Shown here in pieces: positions 1 to 8,700 of a DNA stretch of 64,000 bases (positions are counted from its first letter, which is position 1; each line of letters opens with the position of its first letter). Origin of the DNA: CAVWNR01 sp963756525. GTDB lineage: Bacteria; Actinomycetota; Actinomycetes; Mycobacteriales; Jatrophihabitantaceae. Made by a program: the position numbers and the translations under genes. The notes beneath the pieces were generated by a model that was not told the DNA's origin, ran no database searches, and was given only the letters and a program-made list of their open reading frames with translations. The DNA lies in assembly GCA_963756525.1 (NCBI GenBank), contig CAVWNR010000001.1:496001-560000 (forward strand). Direction: 5' to 3'.

Positions 1-586
1 GCATCATCCGGGCGGCGACGAAGATCCCCGCCGCGGCGTAGAGGAACACCCCGACCGCCCACGAGAAGACCGCGACGAGGGCGAGCGCGTCGCGCCCCGA
101 CCCGGCCGACGGCTGCAGGGTGCCGGAGAGCACGGCGACCGACTGGCTCGCCACCACCCAGATGAACCACGTGCCGTTCGCGTCGGCGACCACCGGCCGC
201 TCCGCCCGACCCAGCACGGCCGTCCACGGGATCAGGTAGCCGAGCAGCACCCAGGCCAGCCAGCCGACCACGAGCAGCACCGTGGCGACTGTGTGGTGGC
301 CGTCTCCGGCGAGGCGGGTACCGAGCACGTCGGTGGCCGCGATGAACGTGTAGAAGCCGAAGCCACGGCTCGGGTTGGTCAGATCGGAGACCAGTTCGGC
401 ACGGAAGGAGATCAGCCGCCACAGGCTCAGCACGACGAGCACGGCGTAGGTGGCGGCTGTGATCCACAGCAACGGAACCGATATCCAGTACACCGGCTGG
501 TTCTTCATCGCGATCGAGACGATGCCGCTGGCCATCACCAGCGCGAAGTAGCCGGGATGCAGGGTGCGCGCCCCGTCGCGGATCAC
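1..586 (-). CDS. TDT/SLAC1-type anion channel or transporter, 3' end cut by window
   Basis: The minus-strand reading frame is open from a GTG at 586 to the window edge, about 195 residues. It begins with the segment LHPGYFALVMASGIVSIA, which is characteristic of the voltage-dependent anion channel / TehA / C4-dicarboxylate (TDT) family, and continues as alternating hydrophobic helices (at least five visible). It lies 37 nt downstream of narI on the same strand, so it is probably the last gene of the nar operon. SLAC1-type members of this family conduct anions including nitrate, so a role in nitrate or nitrite passage is possible but is inference. The GTG start is chosen because the conserved segment begins about ten residues later; the ribosome site before it is weak. 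Confidence 0.7.
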   Translation of the reverse strand, partial: MIRDGARTLHPGYFALVMASGIVSIAMKNQPVYWISVPLLWITAATYAVLVVLSLWRLISFRAELVSDLTNPSRGFGFYTFIAATDVLGTRLAGDGHHTVATVLLVVGWLAWVLLGYLIPWTAVLGRAERPVVADANGTWFIWVVASQSVAVLSGTLQPSAGSGRDALALVAVFSWAVGVFLYAAAGIFVAARMM

Positions 587-623
587 ACCCCGCCGGCGCG
601 CGGGCGACGCCCCGCCGGCGCCG

Positions 624-1367
624 TCAGTAGGGAACACCGATCTTTCGCCACTTCCGCCCGCCGGTGCCCGGCTCGTGCGGGTGCCCCGCCACGCGGCTGC
701 GGATCACGACATACGGCCGCCAGAGGTACCACAGCGGATAGCTCCAGGCGTGCACGAGCCGGCTGAACGGCCATACGGCGAAGATCGCCCAGGCGGCGGT
801 GGCATGCACCTGGTACATGATGGGTGCTTTGCTGATGGCGCTGACGTCCGGGTTGCCGGTGAACAGACTGCGGAACCAGATCGAGACGGTGTTGCGGTAG
901 TCGTAGCCGCCGCCGAACTCCTGCACGCCCAAAGTGAGGTAGATGCCGAGGATGACGATGATGCCGAGCAGGATCAGCGCCAGATAGTCGACGGCACTGG
1001 TGGTAGCCCGCACCCGCGGCACCATGGTGCGCCGGAACACGAGAATCCCGGCGCCGATGAGCACGCCGAACGCCGCAATCGAGCCGGCGACGCCGGAGAA
1101 CGTGGTGTACACGCTCTCCGGGATGCCGATCGCTTCGGTCCAGCTCTTGGGGATGAGGATGCCGAGTACGTGCCCGCCGATGGCGGCGAAGGTTGCGTAG
1201 TGGAACAGCGGGGCACCCCATTTGAGCAGACGGCGTTCCTGCAGCTGGGTGGAGCGGCTGGTCCAGCCGAATTGGTCGTAGCGCCAGCGCCAGATGTGTC
1301 CGACGACGAACACCACCATCGCCGCGTAGGGCAGGATCACCCACCACCACATGTCCGCTGTGCTCAT
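624..1367 (-). CDS. narI: Respiratory nitrate reductase gamma subunit (cytochrome b)
   Basis: NarI is the membrane dihaem cytochrome b that takes electrons from quinol and passes them to NarH. The 247-residue product has about five transmembrane helices and the four expected haem-ligand histidines at H56, H66, H188 and H206; the first two have the same numbers as in E. coli NarI. The ATG at 1367 is chosen over the longer frame (to 1577) because that extension overlaps narJ and is not membrane-like. The start overlaps the stop of an 11-residue mini-ORF (1364-1399) as ATGA, so translation is probably coupled to narJ through it. Confidence 0.95.
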   Translation of the reverse strand: MSTADMWWWVILPYAAMVVFVVGHIWRWRYDQFGWTSRSTQLQERRLLKWGAPLFHYATFAAIGGHVLGILIPKSWTEAIGIPESVYTTFSGVAGSIAAFGVLIGAGILVFRRTMVPRVRATTSAVDYLALILLGIIVILGIYLTLGVQEFGGGYDYRNTVSIWFRSLFTGNPDVSAISKAPIMYQVHATAAWAIFAVWPFSRLVHAWSYPLWYLWRPYVVIRSRVAGHPHEPGTGGRKWRKIGVPY

Positions 1368-1399
1368 GCTCGCTCCACCAGATGTCGCTCGTCGCTCAC
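1364..1399 (-). CDS. 11-residue mini-cistron bridging narJ and narI
   Basis: A GTG at 1399 overlaps the narJ stop codon as GTGA. The frame reads MSDERHLVERA and ends in a TGA that overlaps the narI ATG as ATGA. It is exactly 36 nt, the same length and the same double-overlap design as the mini-ORFs between narH and narJ, and the peptides are alike (M-x-x-E-R-x-L core). The sequence shows the arrangement directly. Whether the peptide matters, or only re-initiation by ribosomes moving to narI, is not known. Confidence 0.45.
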   Translation of the reverse strand: MSDERHLVERA

Positions 1400-2007
1400 C
1401 GCGCACCTCCGGGCGCGAGGTATTCGGGTGGTGCGAACGGTTCCAGCCCGACCTCTTCGCGCGGCGGACCGGACTCCCACGCGCGGCGAACATGGTCGAT
1501 TTCGCGCCGCCCGAGGCCGGGCAGTTGCGCAGCGACGGCGGCCACGACATCGGCGTACGGCGAGTCGGCCTCGGCAAGGGCGCGACGCAGCAGTTCGATG
1601 TCGGCGCGGTGCCCGTGCAGCAACCTTTCGCCGCGCGGGTGCAGCGCGGCGAAGTCGAGCATCATCGGCAGGTAGTCGGGCAGCTCGTCCTCGGTCGGGA
1701 TCAGGCCGGCGTCGCGGTATGCGGTCTTGACCACCACCATCGCCATGCCCCGCTTGCGCGTGTCGCCGTAGCGGTAGTACGTCAGGTAGAGCGCGCACCG
1801 GCGGCGCAGGTCGAAGGTGCGTACGTAGTGCGCCGCGACCTCGGACGGGTCGGTGCCGCGCAGCCAGCCGAGGAACCGACCGAACGCCTCGCGGGCCGGC
1901 TTCGGCCTGGTGTCGGCCGCCGCAGCGTCGAGTGCGTCCAGCCCGTCGAACAGCGCCGCGGTCGGGTATTGCAGCAGCACCGATGCGAGTTTGTACGTGG
2001 TGTTCAT
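1396..2007 (-). CDS. narJ: Nitrate reductase maturation chaperone
   Basis: NarJ is the dedicated cytoplasmic chaperone (TorD/NarJ fold) that holds apo-NarGH until molybdenum cofactor is inserted and the complex docks on NarI. The 203-residue product has the helical profile and the early LASVLLQYP motif of the family, and is of normal length. The ATG at 2007 lies in the last unit of a 32-bp tandem repeat and overlaps the TAA stop of the preceding mini-ORF as TAATG. The narJ position between narH and narI is the standard operon order. Confidence 0.93.
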   Translation of the reverse strand: MNTTYKLASVLLQYPTAALFDGLDALDAAAADTRPKPAREAFGRFLGWLRGTDPSEVAAHYVRTFDLRRRCALYLTYYRYGDTRKRGMAMVVVKTAYRDAGLIPTEDELPDYLPMMLDFAALHPRGERLLHGHRADIELLRRALAEADSPYADVVAAVAAQLPGLGRREIDHVRRAWESGPPREEVGLEPFAPPEYLAPGGAR

Positions 2008-2104
2008 TACTCGCTCCGCAAGCGTCGCTCGGTGTTCATTGCTCGCTCCGCAAGCGTCGCTCGGTGTTCATTGCTCGCTCCGCAAGCGTCGCTCGGTCTT
2101 CATT
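2003..2104 (-). repeat. Three tandem 32-bp repeats forming coupled mini-ORFs between narH and narJ
   Basis: Three near-identical 32-bp units (unit starts at 2003, 2035 and 2067, with the next partial unit at 2099) fill the narH-narJ gap. On the minus strand each unit gives an ATG that overlaps the preceding stop as ATGA, then an 11- or 10-codon ORF. These are MKTERRLRSEQ (2068-2103), MNTERRLRSEQ (2036-2071) and MNTERRLRSE (2007-2039). The first ATG overlaps the narH TGA and the last stop touches the narJ ATG. Because 32 equals 36 minus 4, the overlap is preserved by each duplication, so the array can expand without breaking the coupling chain. Confidence 0.85.
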
Positions 2105-3668
2105 GCTGGTTTCGCTGCCGGTCGCCGAGGAGCGGAAGTTGGGTGCGTCCCTCGGGTTCCCAGTGCGTGATGCCGTGCGGGCCGGGCGGCCCCTGCCCGC
2201 CCATCCCCGGCCCGCCGTCGGTGTCCAAGCTGCAGAACAGTTGCTCGTGCTGGCCCATCAGCCGGCCCGCCTCCTCGGCGTGCGCGAGCGGGATGACGTA
2301 GCGCTGGTCGTACTTCGCGATGGCCAGCAGCCGGTAGAGATCGTCGAGATCGTTCACCGTCGAGCCGACCGATGCGGGGAGGTCCTCGTCCAGCTCGACT
2401 CCGAGTTGCCCGGCGCGCTGGATCGCGCGGACCGCGGCGAGTTTGCGCAGCACGGTGCGCACGACTGTGGCGTCGCCGGCAGTGAACAGGTTGGCGAGGT
2501 AGTCGATGGGTATGCGCAGCGCGTCGATGGTCGCGAAGACGTGGTCGGGGCGGTCTTGGTCATAACCCGCTGCGTTGACGACGTCGGCAACCGGCGACAG
2601 CGGCGGGATGTACCACACCATCGGCAGCGTCCGGTACTCCGGGTGCAGGGGCAGTGCGACGCGGTGTCGCACCGCCAACGCGTAGACCGGCGAGCGCTGC
2701 GCGGCCTGGATCCAGTCGTGCGGCACACCGTCGCGCGCCGCGGCTGCCTGTACCTCCGGGTCGTTCGGGTCGAGGAACACCGAAAGCTGCGCCTCGTAGA
2801 GCCCCTGAATCTCGGGCGTGGCGGCGGCACCGAGCACCTTGTCGGCGTCGTAGAGGAACAGCCCGAGGTAGCGCAGCCGGCCGACGCAGGTCTCGGAGCA
2901 GACGGTGGGCTGGCCGGCCTCGATGCGCGGGAAGCAGAACGTGCACTTCTCCGCCTTGCCGGTGCGGTGGTTGAAGTAGACCTTTTTGTACGGGCAGCCC
3001 GAGACGCAGAACCGCCAGCCGCGGCACCGGTCCTGGTCCACCAGCACGATGCCGTCCTCGGCCCGCTTGTACATCGCCCCGGACGGGCACGAGGCGACGC
3101 ACGACGGGTTGAGGCAGTGTTCGCAGATGCGCGGCAGGTAGAACATGAACACCTGCTCGAAGTCCATCCGGACCTGCTCCTCGAGCCCTTTCAGGTTCGG
3201 GTCGCGGATGGCGGTCTCCGGCGCGCCGGCGAGGTCGTCGTCGAAGTTGCTGCCCCACTTCACCGTCATGTCCCGCCCGGTCAACGCACTGATGGAATGC
3301 GCGGACGGGTTCAGCGTGCCCAGCGGCGCGTCGATCACCGTCTGATAGTCGTAGGTCCACGGGTCGCCGTAGTCGTCGATGCTCGGCAGGTCCGGGTTGT
3401 AGAAGATCGATAGCAGCCGCTTGATCCGGCTGCCGGCCTTGAGTTGCAGCCGGCCCTTGCGGTCCAGCGTCCAGCCGCCGTGCCACTGCTCCTGGTCCTC
3501 GTAGCGCTTGGGATAGCCGATGCCCGGCTTGGTCTCCACGTTGTTGAAGTAGACGTACTCGGTGCCCGGTCGGTTGGTCCAGACCTGCTTGCAGGTGACC
3601 GAGCAGGTGTGGCAGCCGATGCACTTGTCGAGGTTCATCACCATCGCAACTTGGGCCATTACCCGCAT
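2100..3668 (-). CDS. narH: Respiratory nitrate reductase beta subunit (iron-sulfur)
   Basis: NarH carries electrons from NarI haem to NarG through one [3Fe-4S] and three [4Fe-4S] clusters. The 522-residue product has the N-terminal CxxCxxCxxxC motif at C16, C19, C22 and C26, a second group near CEHCLNPSCVASCP, the CRGWRFCVSGCP segment, and a final CTFC...CSETC set. The Trp in place of a cysteine in CRGW is the usual mark of the [3Fe-4S] site. The start at 3668 is preferred to 3659 because GAGGAG lies 5 nt upstream. It follows narG by 43 nt. Confidence 0.95.
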   Translation of the reverse strand: MRVMAQVAMVMNLDKCIGCHTCSVTCKQVWTNRPGTEYVYFNNVETKPGIGYPKRYEDQEQWHGGWTLDRKGRLQLKAGSRIKRLLSIFYNPDLPSIDDYGDPWTYDYQTVIDAPLGTLNPSAHSISALTGRDMTVKWGSNFDDDLAGAPETAIRDPNLKGLEEQVRMDFEQVFMFYLPRICEHCLNPSCVASCPSGAMYKRAEDGIVLVDQDRCRGWRFCVSGCPYKKVYFNHRTGKAEKCTFCFPRIEAGQPTVCSETCVGRLRYLGLFLYDADKVLGAAATPEIQGLYEAQLSVFLDPNDPEVQAAAARDGVPHDWIQAAQRSPVYALAVRHRVALPLHPEYRTLPMVWYIPPLSPVADVVNAAGYDQDRPDHVFATIDALRIPIDYLANLFTAGDATVVRTVLRKLAAVRAIQRAGQLGVELDEDLPASVGSTVNDLDDLYRLLAIAKYDQRYVIPLAHAEEAGRLMGQHEQLFCSLDTDGGPGMGGQGPPGPHGITHWEPEGRTQLPLLGDRQRNQQ

Positions 3669-3711
3669 GGTGGCTCCTCGGGAACGTCCATCATCGGCAC
3701 AGACGGCGTCA

Positions 3712-6700
3712 TCAGTATTCGACCTCCTGGGCGCGGCGGCGGATGACGGTGATCTCGTCGCGCTGGTTGCCGGTCGGCCCGTAGTAGTTGAATCCGTAGC
3801 TGAGCTGCGCATACCCGCCGATCATGTGCGTCGGCTTGACCACCAGCCGGGTCAGCGAGTTGTCACCGCCGCCGTGCCAGCCGGAGATCTCCGACCGCGG
3901 GGTCATGAGGTGCCGGTCCTTCGCGTGGTACATGAACACCGTCCCGGCCGGCATGCGATGGGTCACCGCCGCCCGGCAGACCACGACGCCATTGCGGTTG
4001 TAGGCCTCGATCCAGTCGTTGTCCGTGACGCCGATCTTGGCGGCGTCGACCGGGCTCATCCAGATGACCGGCCCGCCGCGGAACAGCCGCAGCATGTGCA
4101 GGTTGTCCTGGTACTCGGAGTGGATGGACCACTTCGAGTGCGGCGTCAAATACCGCAGTGTGATCTCGGGACGGTTCGGATCATGCAGCCCCTGCTCGCC
4201 GAAGTGCCGCGCGTAGTCCAGCGGTGGCCGGAAGGTGGGCAGCCATTCCCCGCACTCGGCGACCCAGTCGTGGTCGAGGAAGAAGTGCATCCGCCCGGTC
4301 AGCGTGTGCCACGGCTTCTTCCGCTCGACGTTGACCACGAACGGCGAGTACCGCCGCCCGCCGTTCTCGCTACCCGACCACTCCGGCGACGTGATCACCG
4401 CGCGCGGCTGCACCTGGGTGTCCTGGAAGGTGATCTGGTCTCCCGCGCGCTCCTCGGCCAGGTCGGCCAGCGGCACGCCGGTCCGCTTTTCCAGCTCGCG
4501 CCACCCGGCCAGCGCCACCTGACCGTTGGTGGTACCGGACAGCGCGAGGATGGCCTCCGCGAGGTCGATGTCGCGCGCGAGCGATGGCCGCCCGTCCCCC
4601 GGACCGCCGCGGACCCTGCCGTTGCGCCGGCGCAGGTAGTCGACGGCCTCGGTGGGCACGTTCGTGATGCCCTTCGTCGTCATGCCGGCCCGATCGATGA
4701 TCGGCCCCACCGCGGCCAGTTTCGCGGCCACCGCGGTGTAGTCCCGTTCGACCGCGATCAGCTTCGGCATGGTCAGGCCGGGTACCGGGTCGCACTCGCC
4801 GTGCTTCCAGTCGCGCACCGGCCCCGGCTGGGCGAGCTCCTCGGCAGTGTCGTGCGCCAGGGGGGCGGCCAGTACGTCGGTGCGGGTGCCGAGATGGTCC
4901 GCCGCCAACCGGGAGAACACGGCGGCGATGGTGTGGAACGCGTCGAAGTCGGTGCGGGCCTGCCACGGCGGCGGGATCGCCGGGTTGAACGAGTGCACGA
5001 ATGGGTGCATGTCGGTGCTGGAGATGTCGTGCTTCTCGTACCAGGTCGCGGCCGGCAGCACGATGTCGGAGTAGGTGCAGGTGCTCGTCATCCGGAAGTC
5101 CATGGTGGTGACCAGGTCGAGCTTCGCGCGCGGGGCCGGCTCGCGCCACGCCACCTCGACCGGACGCAGGCCCTCCGGTGTTTCGTCGGCTCGCACCGCG
5201 TCGGCGATGCCGAGCAGGTGACGCATGAAGTACTCCATGCCCTTGCCCGACGAGCCGAGCAGGTTTGCTCGCCACACGGTCATGACCCGCGGGAAGTTCA
5301 CCGGGTTGTCGGGATCTTCGCCGGCGAACTGCAGCCGGCCCGCGCGCAGTTCGTCCACGACGTAGTCGCCGACCGGCTTGCCGGCAGCCGCCGCCGCGTC
5401 CGCGATGCCCAGTGGGTTGCGGTCGAAGGTCGGGTAGGACGGCTGCCAGCCCAGCCGGGACGCCTGCGCCAGGCAGTCGGCGAACGCCCGTCCGGCGAAC
5501 AGCCCGCGACCGAGCGGGCTGGCGATCTCCTCGGCGCGGAACCGCTCGTAGCGCCACTGGTCGGTGTGCAGGTAGAAGTACGACGTGCCGGTCATGTGCC
5601 GGGTCGGGCGCTGCCAGTCCAGCGCGAAGGCCATCTGCATGAACCCGGTCAGCGGGCGCACCTTCTCCTGCCCGACGTAGTGCGCCCAGCCGCCGCCGTT
5701 CACCCCCTGCGTGCCGCACAGCATCAGCAGGGTGAGGAAGGTGCGGTAGATCTGGTCTGAGTGATACCAGTGATTGGTGCCGGCACCCATGCAGATCATC
5801 GAACGGCCGTGCGACAACTCGGCGTTGCGTGCGAACTCGCGCGCCACCCGCGCCGCAGCTGCCGCCGGCACCGACGTGATCTGCTCCTGCCATGCCGGCG
5901 TGTACGGCTGGCTGGGGTCGTCGTAGCCGGTCGGCCAGTCGCCCGGCAATCCCTCGCGCGGCACCGCGTACTGCGCCATCAGCAGGTCGAACACCGTCGT
6001 CACCAGCCGGCCGCCCAGCCGAAGCGCCGGGACCCCGCGGCGGACGGTGCCGCCGCCCTCGGTCTCGCCGACGTCGAAGCGGGAAAGGTCGACCGGCACC
6101 GCCTGCTCCTGCCGTCCGTAGACACTGAGCAGCGGGTCGATGTCGCCGAGTTCCAAGTTCCAGCGCCCCTCGCGCTCGGAGTAGCGCGTCGCCAGCGTGC
6201 CGTTCGGGAACACCGGATCGCCGGTCGCGGCGTCGAGCAGCACCGTCTGGTGAGGGGCGTCCGGGCCCTCTTCGCCGAGGTCGGCGGCGGTGAGGAACCG
6301 GTCCGGCACGTACCCGTCGCCACGCTCGCGCAAGCTCACCAGGAACGGCAGGTCGGTGTAGGTCCTGGCGTACTGCTCGAAGTAGGGCACCTGACGATCC
6401 CGGAAGAACTCCGACAAGACGACGTGGCCCATCGCCATCGCCAGCGCGGCGTCGGTGCCCGGCGCGCACGCCAGCCAGTCGTCGGCGAACTTGGTGTGGT
6501 CGGAGTAGTCCGGCGAGACGACCACGACCTTCTGCCCGCGGTAGCGCGCCTCGGTCATGAAATGCGCGTCCGGCGTGCGGGTGATCGGCAGGTTCGTTCC
6601 CCAGATCATCAGATACGACGAGTTCCACCAGTCGCCGGACTCCGGCACGTCAGTCTGGTCCCCGAACACCTGCGGCGACGCCGGCGGCAGATCGGCGTAC

Positions 6701-7437
6701 CAGTCGTAGAAGGACAGGATGGTCCCGCCAATCATCGACAGGAACCGGGCGCCGGCAGCGTAGGACACCTGCGACATCGCCGGGATCGGCGAGAACCCGA
6801 CCACCCGGTCCGGGCCGTATTCCTTGATCGTGTGCACGTGCGCAGCTGCGATGATCTCGGCGACCTCGTCCCACGTCGAGCGCACGAAGCCGCCCTTGCC
6901 CCGCGCGTCCTTGTACCGCGCGGTGCGCTCCGGGTCGGACGTGATGTCCGCCCATGCCTCGACCGGGTCGCCCAGCCGGGCCCGCGCTTCGCGCCAGACT
7001 TCCAGCAGCGGGCCGCGCACGTACGGGTAGCGCACCCGGGCCGGCGAGTACGTGTACCACGAGAAGGACGCCCCGCGCGGGCAGCCGCGCGGTTCGTACT
7101 CCGGCGAGTCCGGGCCGACCGAGGGATAGTCGGTCTGCTGGGTCTCCCAGGTGATGATCCCGTCCTTGACGTACACCTTCCAGGAGCACGACCCGGTGCA
7201 GTTCACCCCATGCGTCGAGCGCACCTCTTTGTCGTGCCGCCACCGCTCCCGGTAGAACTCCTCGGCACCCCGGCCACCGCGCCGGTGCAGCTCTCGGTAG
7301 TCGCGGCTCGGCGTACCGGTGGGCGTGAAGAACTGCGCCTTGCGCAGCAGCGCCTCGACCGGCTCGCCGGCGGGCAACAGCGGGGACAGCTCCGGCCGCC
7401 GGTGGTCGCCCGCGCGCGTCGCTGTGGACTGGGTCAT
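3712..7437 (-). CDS. narG: Respiratory nitrate reductase alpha subunit (molybdenum catalytic)
   Basis: NarG reduces nitrate to nitrite at a bis-MGD molybdenum centre on the cytoplasmic face. The 1,241-residue product is of normal length. It has the His/Cys FS0 cluster ligands H76, C80, C84 and C119, the WETQQTDYP segment, and the FYDWYADLPPASPQ stretch that holds the Mo-ligand aspartate of E. coli NarG. The ATG at 7437 (MTQST) has a GAGGTG ribosome site; the longer frame to 7503 adds an Arg-rich leader with no family similarity. There is no twin-arginine signal, so this is the cytoplasm-facing enzyme. No narK-type transporter lies beside it in this window. Confidence 0.96.
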   Translation of the reverse strand: MTQSTATRAGDHRRPELSPLLPAGEPVEALLRKAQFFTPTGTPSRDYRELHRRGGRGAEEFYRERWRHDKEVRSTHGVNCTGSCSWKVYVKDGIITWETQQTDYPSVGPDSPEYEPRGCPRGASFSWYTYSPARVRYPYVRGPLLEVWREARARLGDPVEAWADITSDPERTARYKDARGKGGFVRSTWDEVAEIIAAAHVHTIKEYGPDRVVGFSPIPAMSQVSYAAGARFLSMIGGTILSFYDWYADLPPASPQVFGDQTDVPESGDWWNSSYLMIWGTNLPITRTPDAHFMTEARYRGQKVVVVSPDYSDHTKFADDWLACAPGTDAALAMAMGHVVLSEFFRDRQVPYFEQYARTYTDLPFLVSLRERGDGYVPDRFLTAADLGEEGPDAPHQTVLLDAATGDPVFPNGTLATRYSEREGRWNLELGDIDPLLSVYGRQEQAVPVDLSRFDVGETEGGGTVRRGVPALRLGGRLVTTVFDLLMAQYAVPREGLPGDWPTGYDDPSQPYTPAWQEQITSVPAAAAARVAREFARNAELSHGRSMICMGAGTNHWYHSDQIYRTFLTLLMLCGTQGVNGGGWAHYVGQEKVRPLTGFMQMAFALDWQRPTRHMTGTSYFYLHTDQWRYERFRAEEIASPLGRGLFAGRAFADCLAQASRLGWQPSYPTFDRNPLGIADAAAAAGKPVGDYVVDELRAGRLQFAGEDPDNPVNFPRVMTVWRANLLGSSGKGMEYFMRHLLGIADAVRADETPEGLRPVEVAWREPAPRAKLDLVTTMDFRMTSTCTYSDIVLPAATWYEKHDISSTDMHPFVHSFNPAIPPPWQARTDFDAFHTIAAVFSRLAADHLGTRTDVLAAPLAHDTAEELAQPGPVRDWKHGECDPVPGLTMPKLIAVERDYTAVAAKLAAVGPIIDRAGMTTKGITNVPTEAVDYLRRRNGRVRGGPGDGRPSLARDIDLAEAILALSGTTNGQVALAGWRELEKRTGVPLADLAEERAGDQITFQDTQVQPRAVITSPEWSGSENGGRRYSPFVVNVERKKPWHTLTGRMHFFLDHDWVAECGEWLPTFRPPLDYARHFGEQGLHDPNRPEITLRYLTPHSKWSIHSEYQDNLHMLRLFRGGPVIWMSPVDAAKIGVTDNDWIEAYNRNGVVVCRAAVTHRMPAGTVFMYHAKDRHLMTPRSEISGWHGGGDNSLTRLVVKPTHMIGGYAQLSYGFNYYGPTGNQRDEITVIRRRAQEVEY

Positions 7438-7782
7438 GCCAGCACCTCGGATCCGCTCGGTGGCCGCCGCTAGACCACGTCCCGTCCGTTTGCGACTGAC
7501 CATAACGGTTCAATGGATCAAGCGATATACCCGGGTCGTAGACCGCGGCCTCGGTCTGGTCAGCGAGTACGACCTGCTCGCCAAGTCCGGCGCCACAGCG
7601 GCGGACGTGATGAGCACCACCGTGCCGGCGACAAGCTCGTCCGGCACGGGCGGCTGCTCGAGGAGCCACTGGCCATCGTCGTGTGAGCCACGTCCGCGGC
7701 CAGGCCAACTCCCAATTGCGTTCCACCATCGGGCTGAACCTCTCGCACAACAGCTCACCGCGAGAGTCGTTGCCGTACCGTC
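7438..7782. other. Intergenic region upstream of narG and the hydrolase
   Basis: These 345 bases separate the divergent narG and alpha/beta hydrolase genes and must hold the nar promoter. I see no convincing FNR-like or NarL-like palindrome and no clear -10/-35 pair. The plus strand of its central part encodes a CBS-domain remnant, listed separately. Confidence 0.4.
7508..7686 (+). pseudogene. Decayed CBS-domain protein fragment
   Basis: One plus frame reads RVVDRGLGLVSEYDLLAKSG and then ATAADVMSTTV, which fits the end of one CBS motif and the DVMST linker to the next in the CBS-pair proteins common in actinobacteria. After a frame change near 7625 a second piece reads GDKLVRHGRLLEEPLAIVV and stops at 7685. 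Neither piece has a proper start and the rest of the domain is missing. CBS proteins often sit near oxygen-responsive genes. The call rests on motif recognition only. Confidence 0.4.
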
Positions 7783-8700
7783 GTGGCCGTGACAGGGGTC
7801 GCTGGCACGCCGGTGCGCCGGCGTTGCGTGCGCCAGGACGGCCACCTCACCTACTACCGGGAAGCCGGTCCGCAAGACGGCGCGGTGGTCGTCCTCCTGC
7901 ACGGGCTCGCCTCCGACAGCGGAACCTGGGACCAGGCGATCACGCCGCTGGCCGAGCGTGGCTTGCGGGTGATCGCGCCCGACCTGCTCGGCCATGGCGA
8001 GTCGGCCAAGCCGGCGATCAGCTACTCGCTGGAGCGCTTCGCGGCCGGCCTGCGCGACCTGGTGCGCACGCTCGACCTGCCGCCGATGACCGTGGCCGGC
8101 CACTCGCTGGGCGGCGCCATCGCGATGTACTTCGCCTACCACTACCCCGAGCACACCGCGCGGCTGGTGCTGGTCGCCAGCGGCGGGCTAGGCAAGGACG
8201 TGCACCCGGTGCTGCGCGCGGCCGCCCTTCCCGGCGCGCACAGCGTGTTGCGCCTGCTCGTCAACCGGCGCACCGCCGTCGTATACCGGGCGGCCCGGCT
8301 GCACCGCACCCTGCGCCTTTCCCAGCCGGCCGTCGCGAACCTGCGCCGCGCCGGACGGGCGCTGGCCAGCCCGGACAGCCGCTCCGCGTTCTTCGTCACC
8401 CTCCGGTCGGTGATCACCCCCGCCGGGCAGGTCGGTTCCATGCTCGACGCGCGCTACCTCGCCGAGCTCACGCCCACGCTGATCATCTGGACCGAACGCG
8501 ACCACGTCATCCCGGTCAGCCACGCCTACGCCACGCACCGGCACCTGCCGGGCAGCCGGTTGGAGCTCTTCCCCGGAGCCAGCCACGAGCCGCACCGCCG
8601 CTACCCGGACCGCTTCGCCGACGTACTCGCCGACTTCGTCACCACCACCGATCCGGCTCCCACCGATCCAGCTGCGCAGGGCGATGCTCGAGCTGACTGA
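7783..8700 (+). CDS. Alpha/beta-fold hydrolase
   Basis: The 305-residue product is a classical alpha/beta hydrolase. It has the oxyanion-hole segment LLHGLASDSGTWD, the nucleophile elbow GHSLGG, an acidic residue in WTERDHVIP and the catalytic histidine in GASHEPH. The cap region is Arg-rich and the substrate cannot be read from it. The start is the GTG at 7783; a GTG two codons later is equally possible. It overlaps the sirtuin gene by 17 nt on the same strand, so the two are probably cotranscribed. Confidence 0.88.
   Translation: MAVTGVAGTPVRRRCVRQDGHLTYYREAGPQDGAVVVLLHGLASDSGTWDQAITPLAERGLRVIAPDLLGHGESAKPAISYSLERFAAGLRDLVRTLDLPPMTVAGHSLGGAIAMYFAYHYPEHTARLVLVASGGLGKDVHPVLRAAALPGAHSVLRLLVNRRTAVVYRAARLHRTLRLSQPAVANLRRAGRALASPDSRSAFFVTLRSVITPAGQVGSMLDARYLAELTPTLIIWTERDHVIPVSHAYATHRHLPGSRLELFPGASHEPHRRYPDRFADVLADFVTTTDPAPTDPAAQGDARAD

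Noticed and set aside
2003..2104. A short CRISPR array
   Set aside because: The repeats are directly tandem with no spacers and no cas genes are in the window.
3562..7473. Long plus-strand open frames across narG and narH
   Set aside because: They are shadows of the minus-strand nar genes; the products are Arg/His/Val-rich and match no family.
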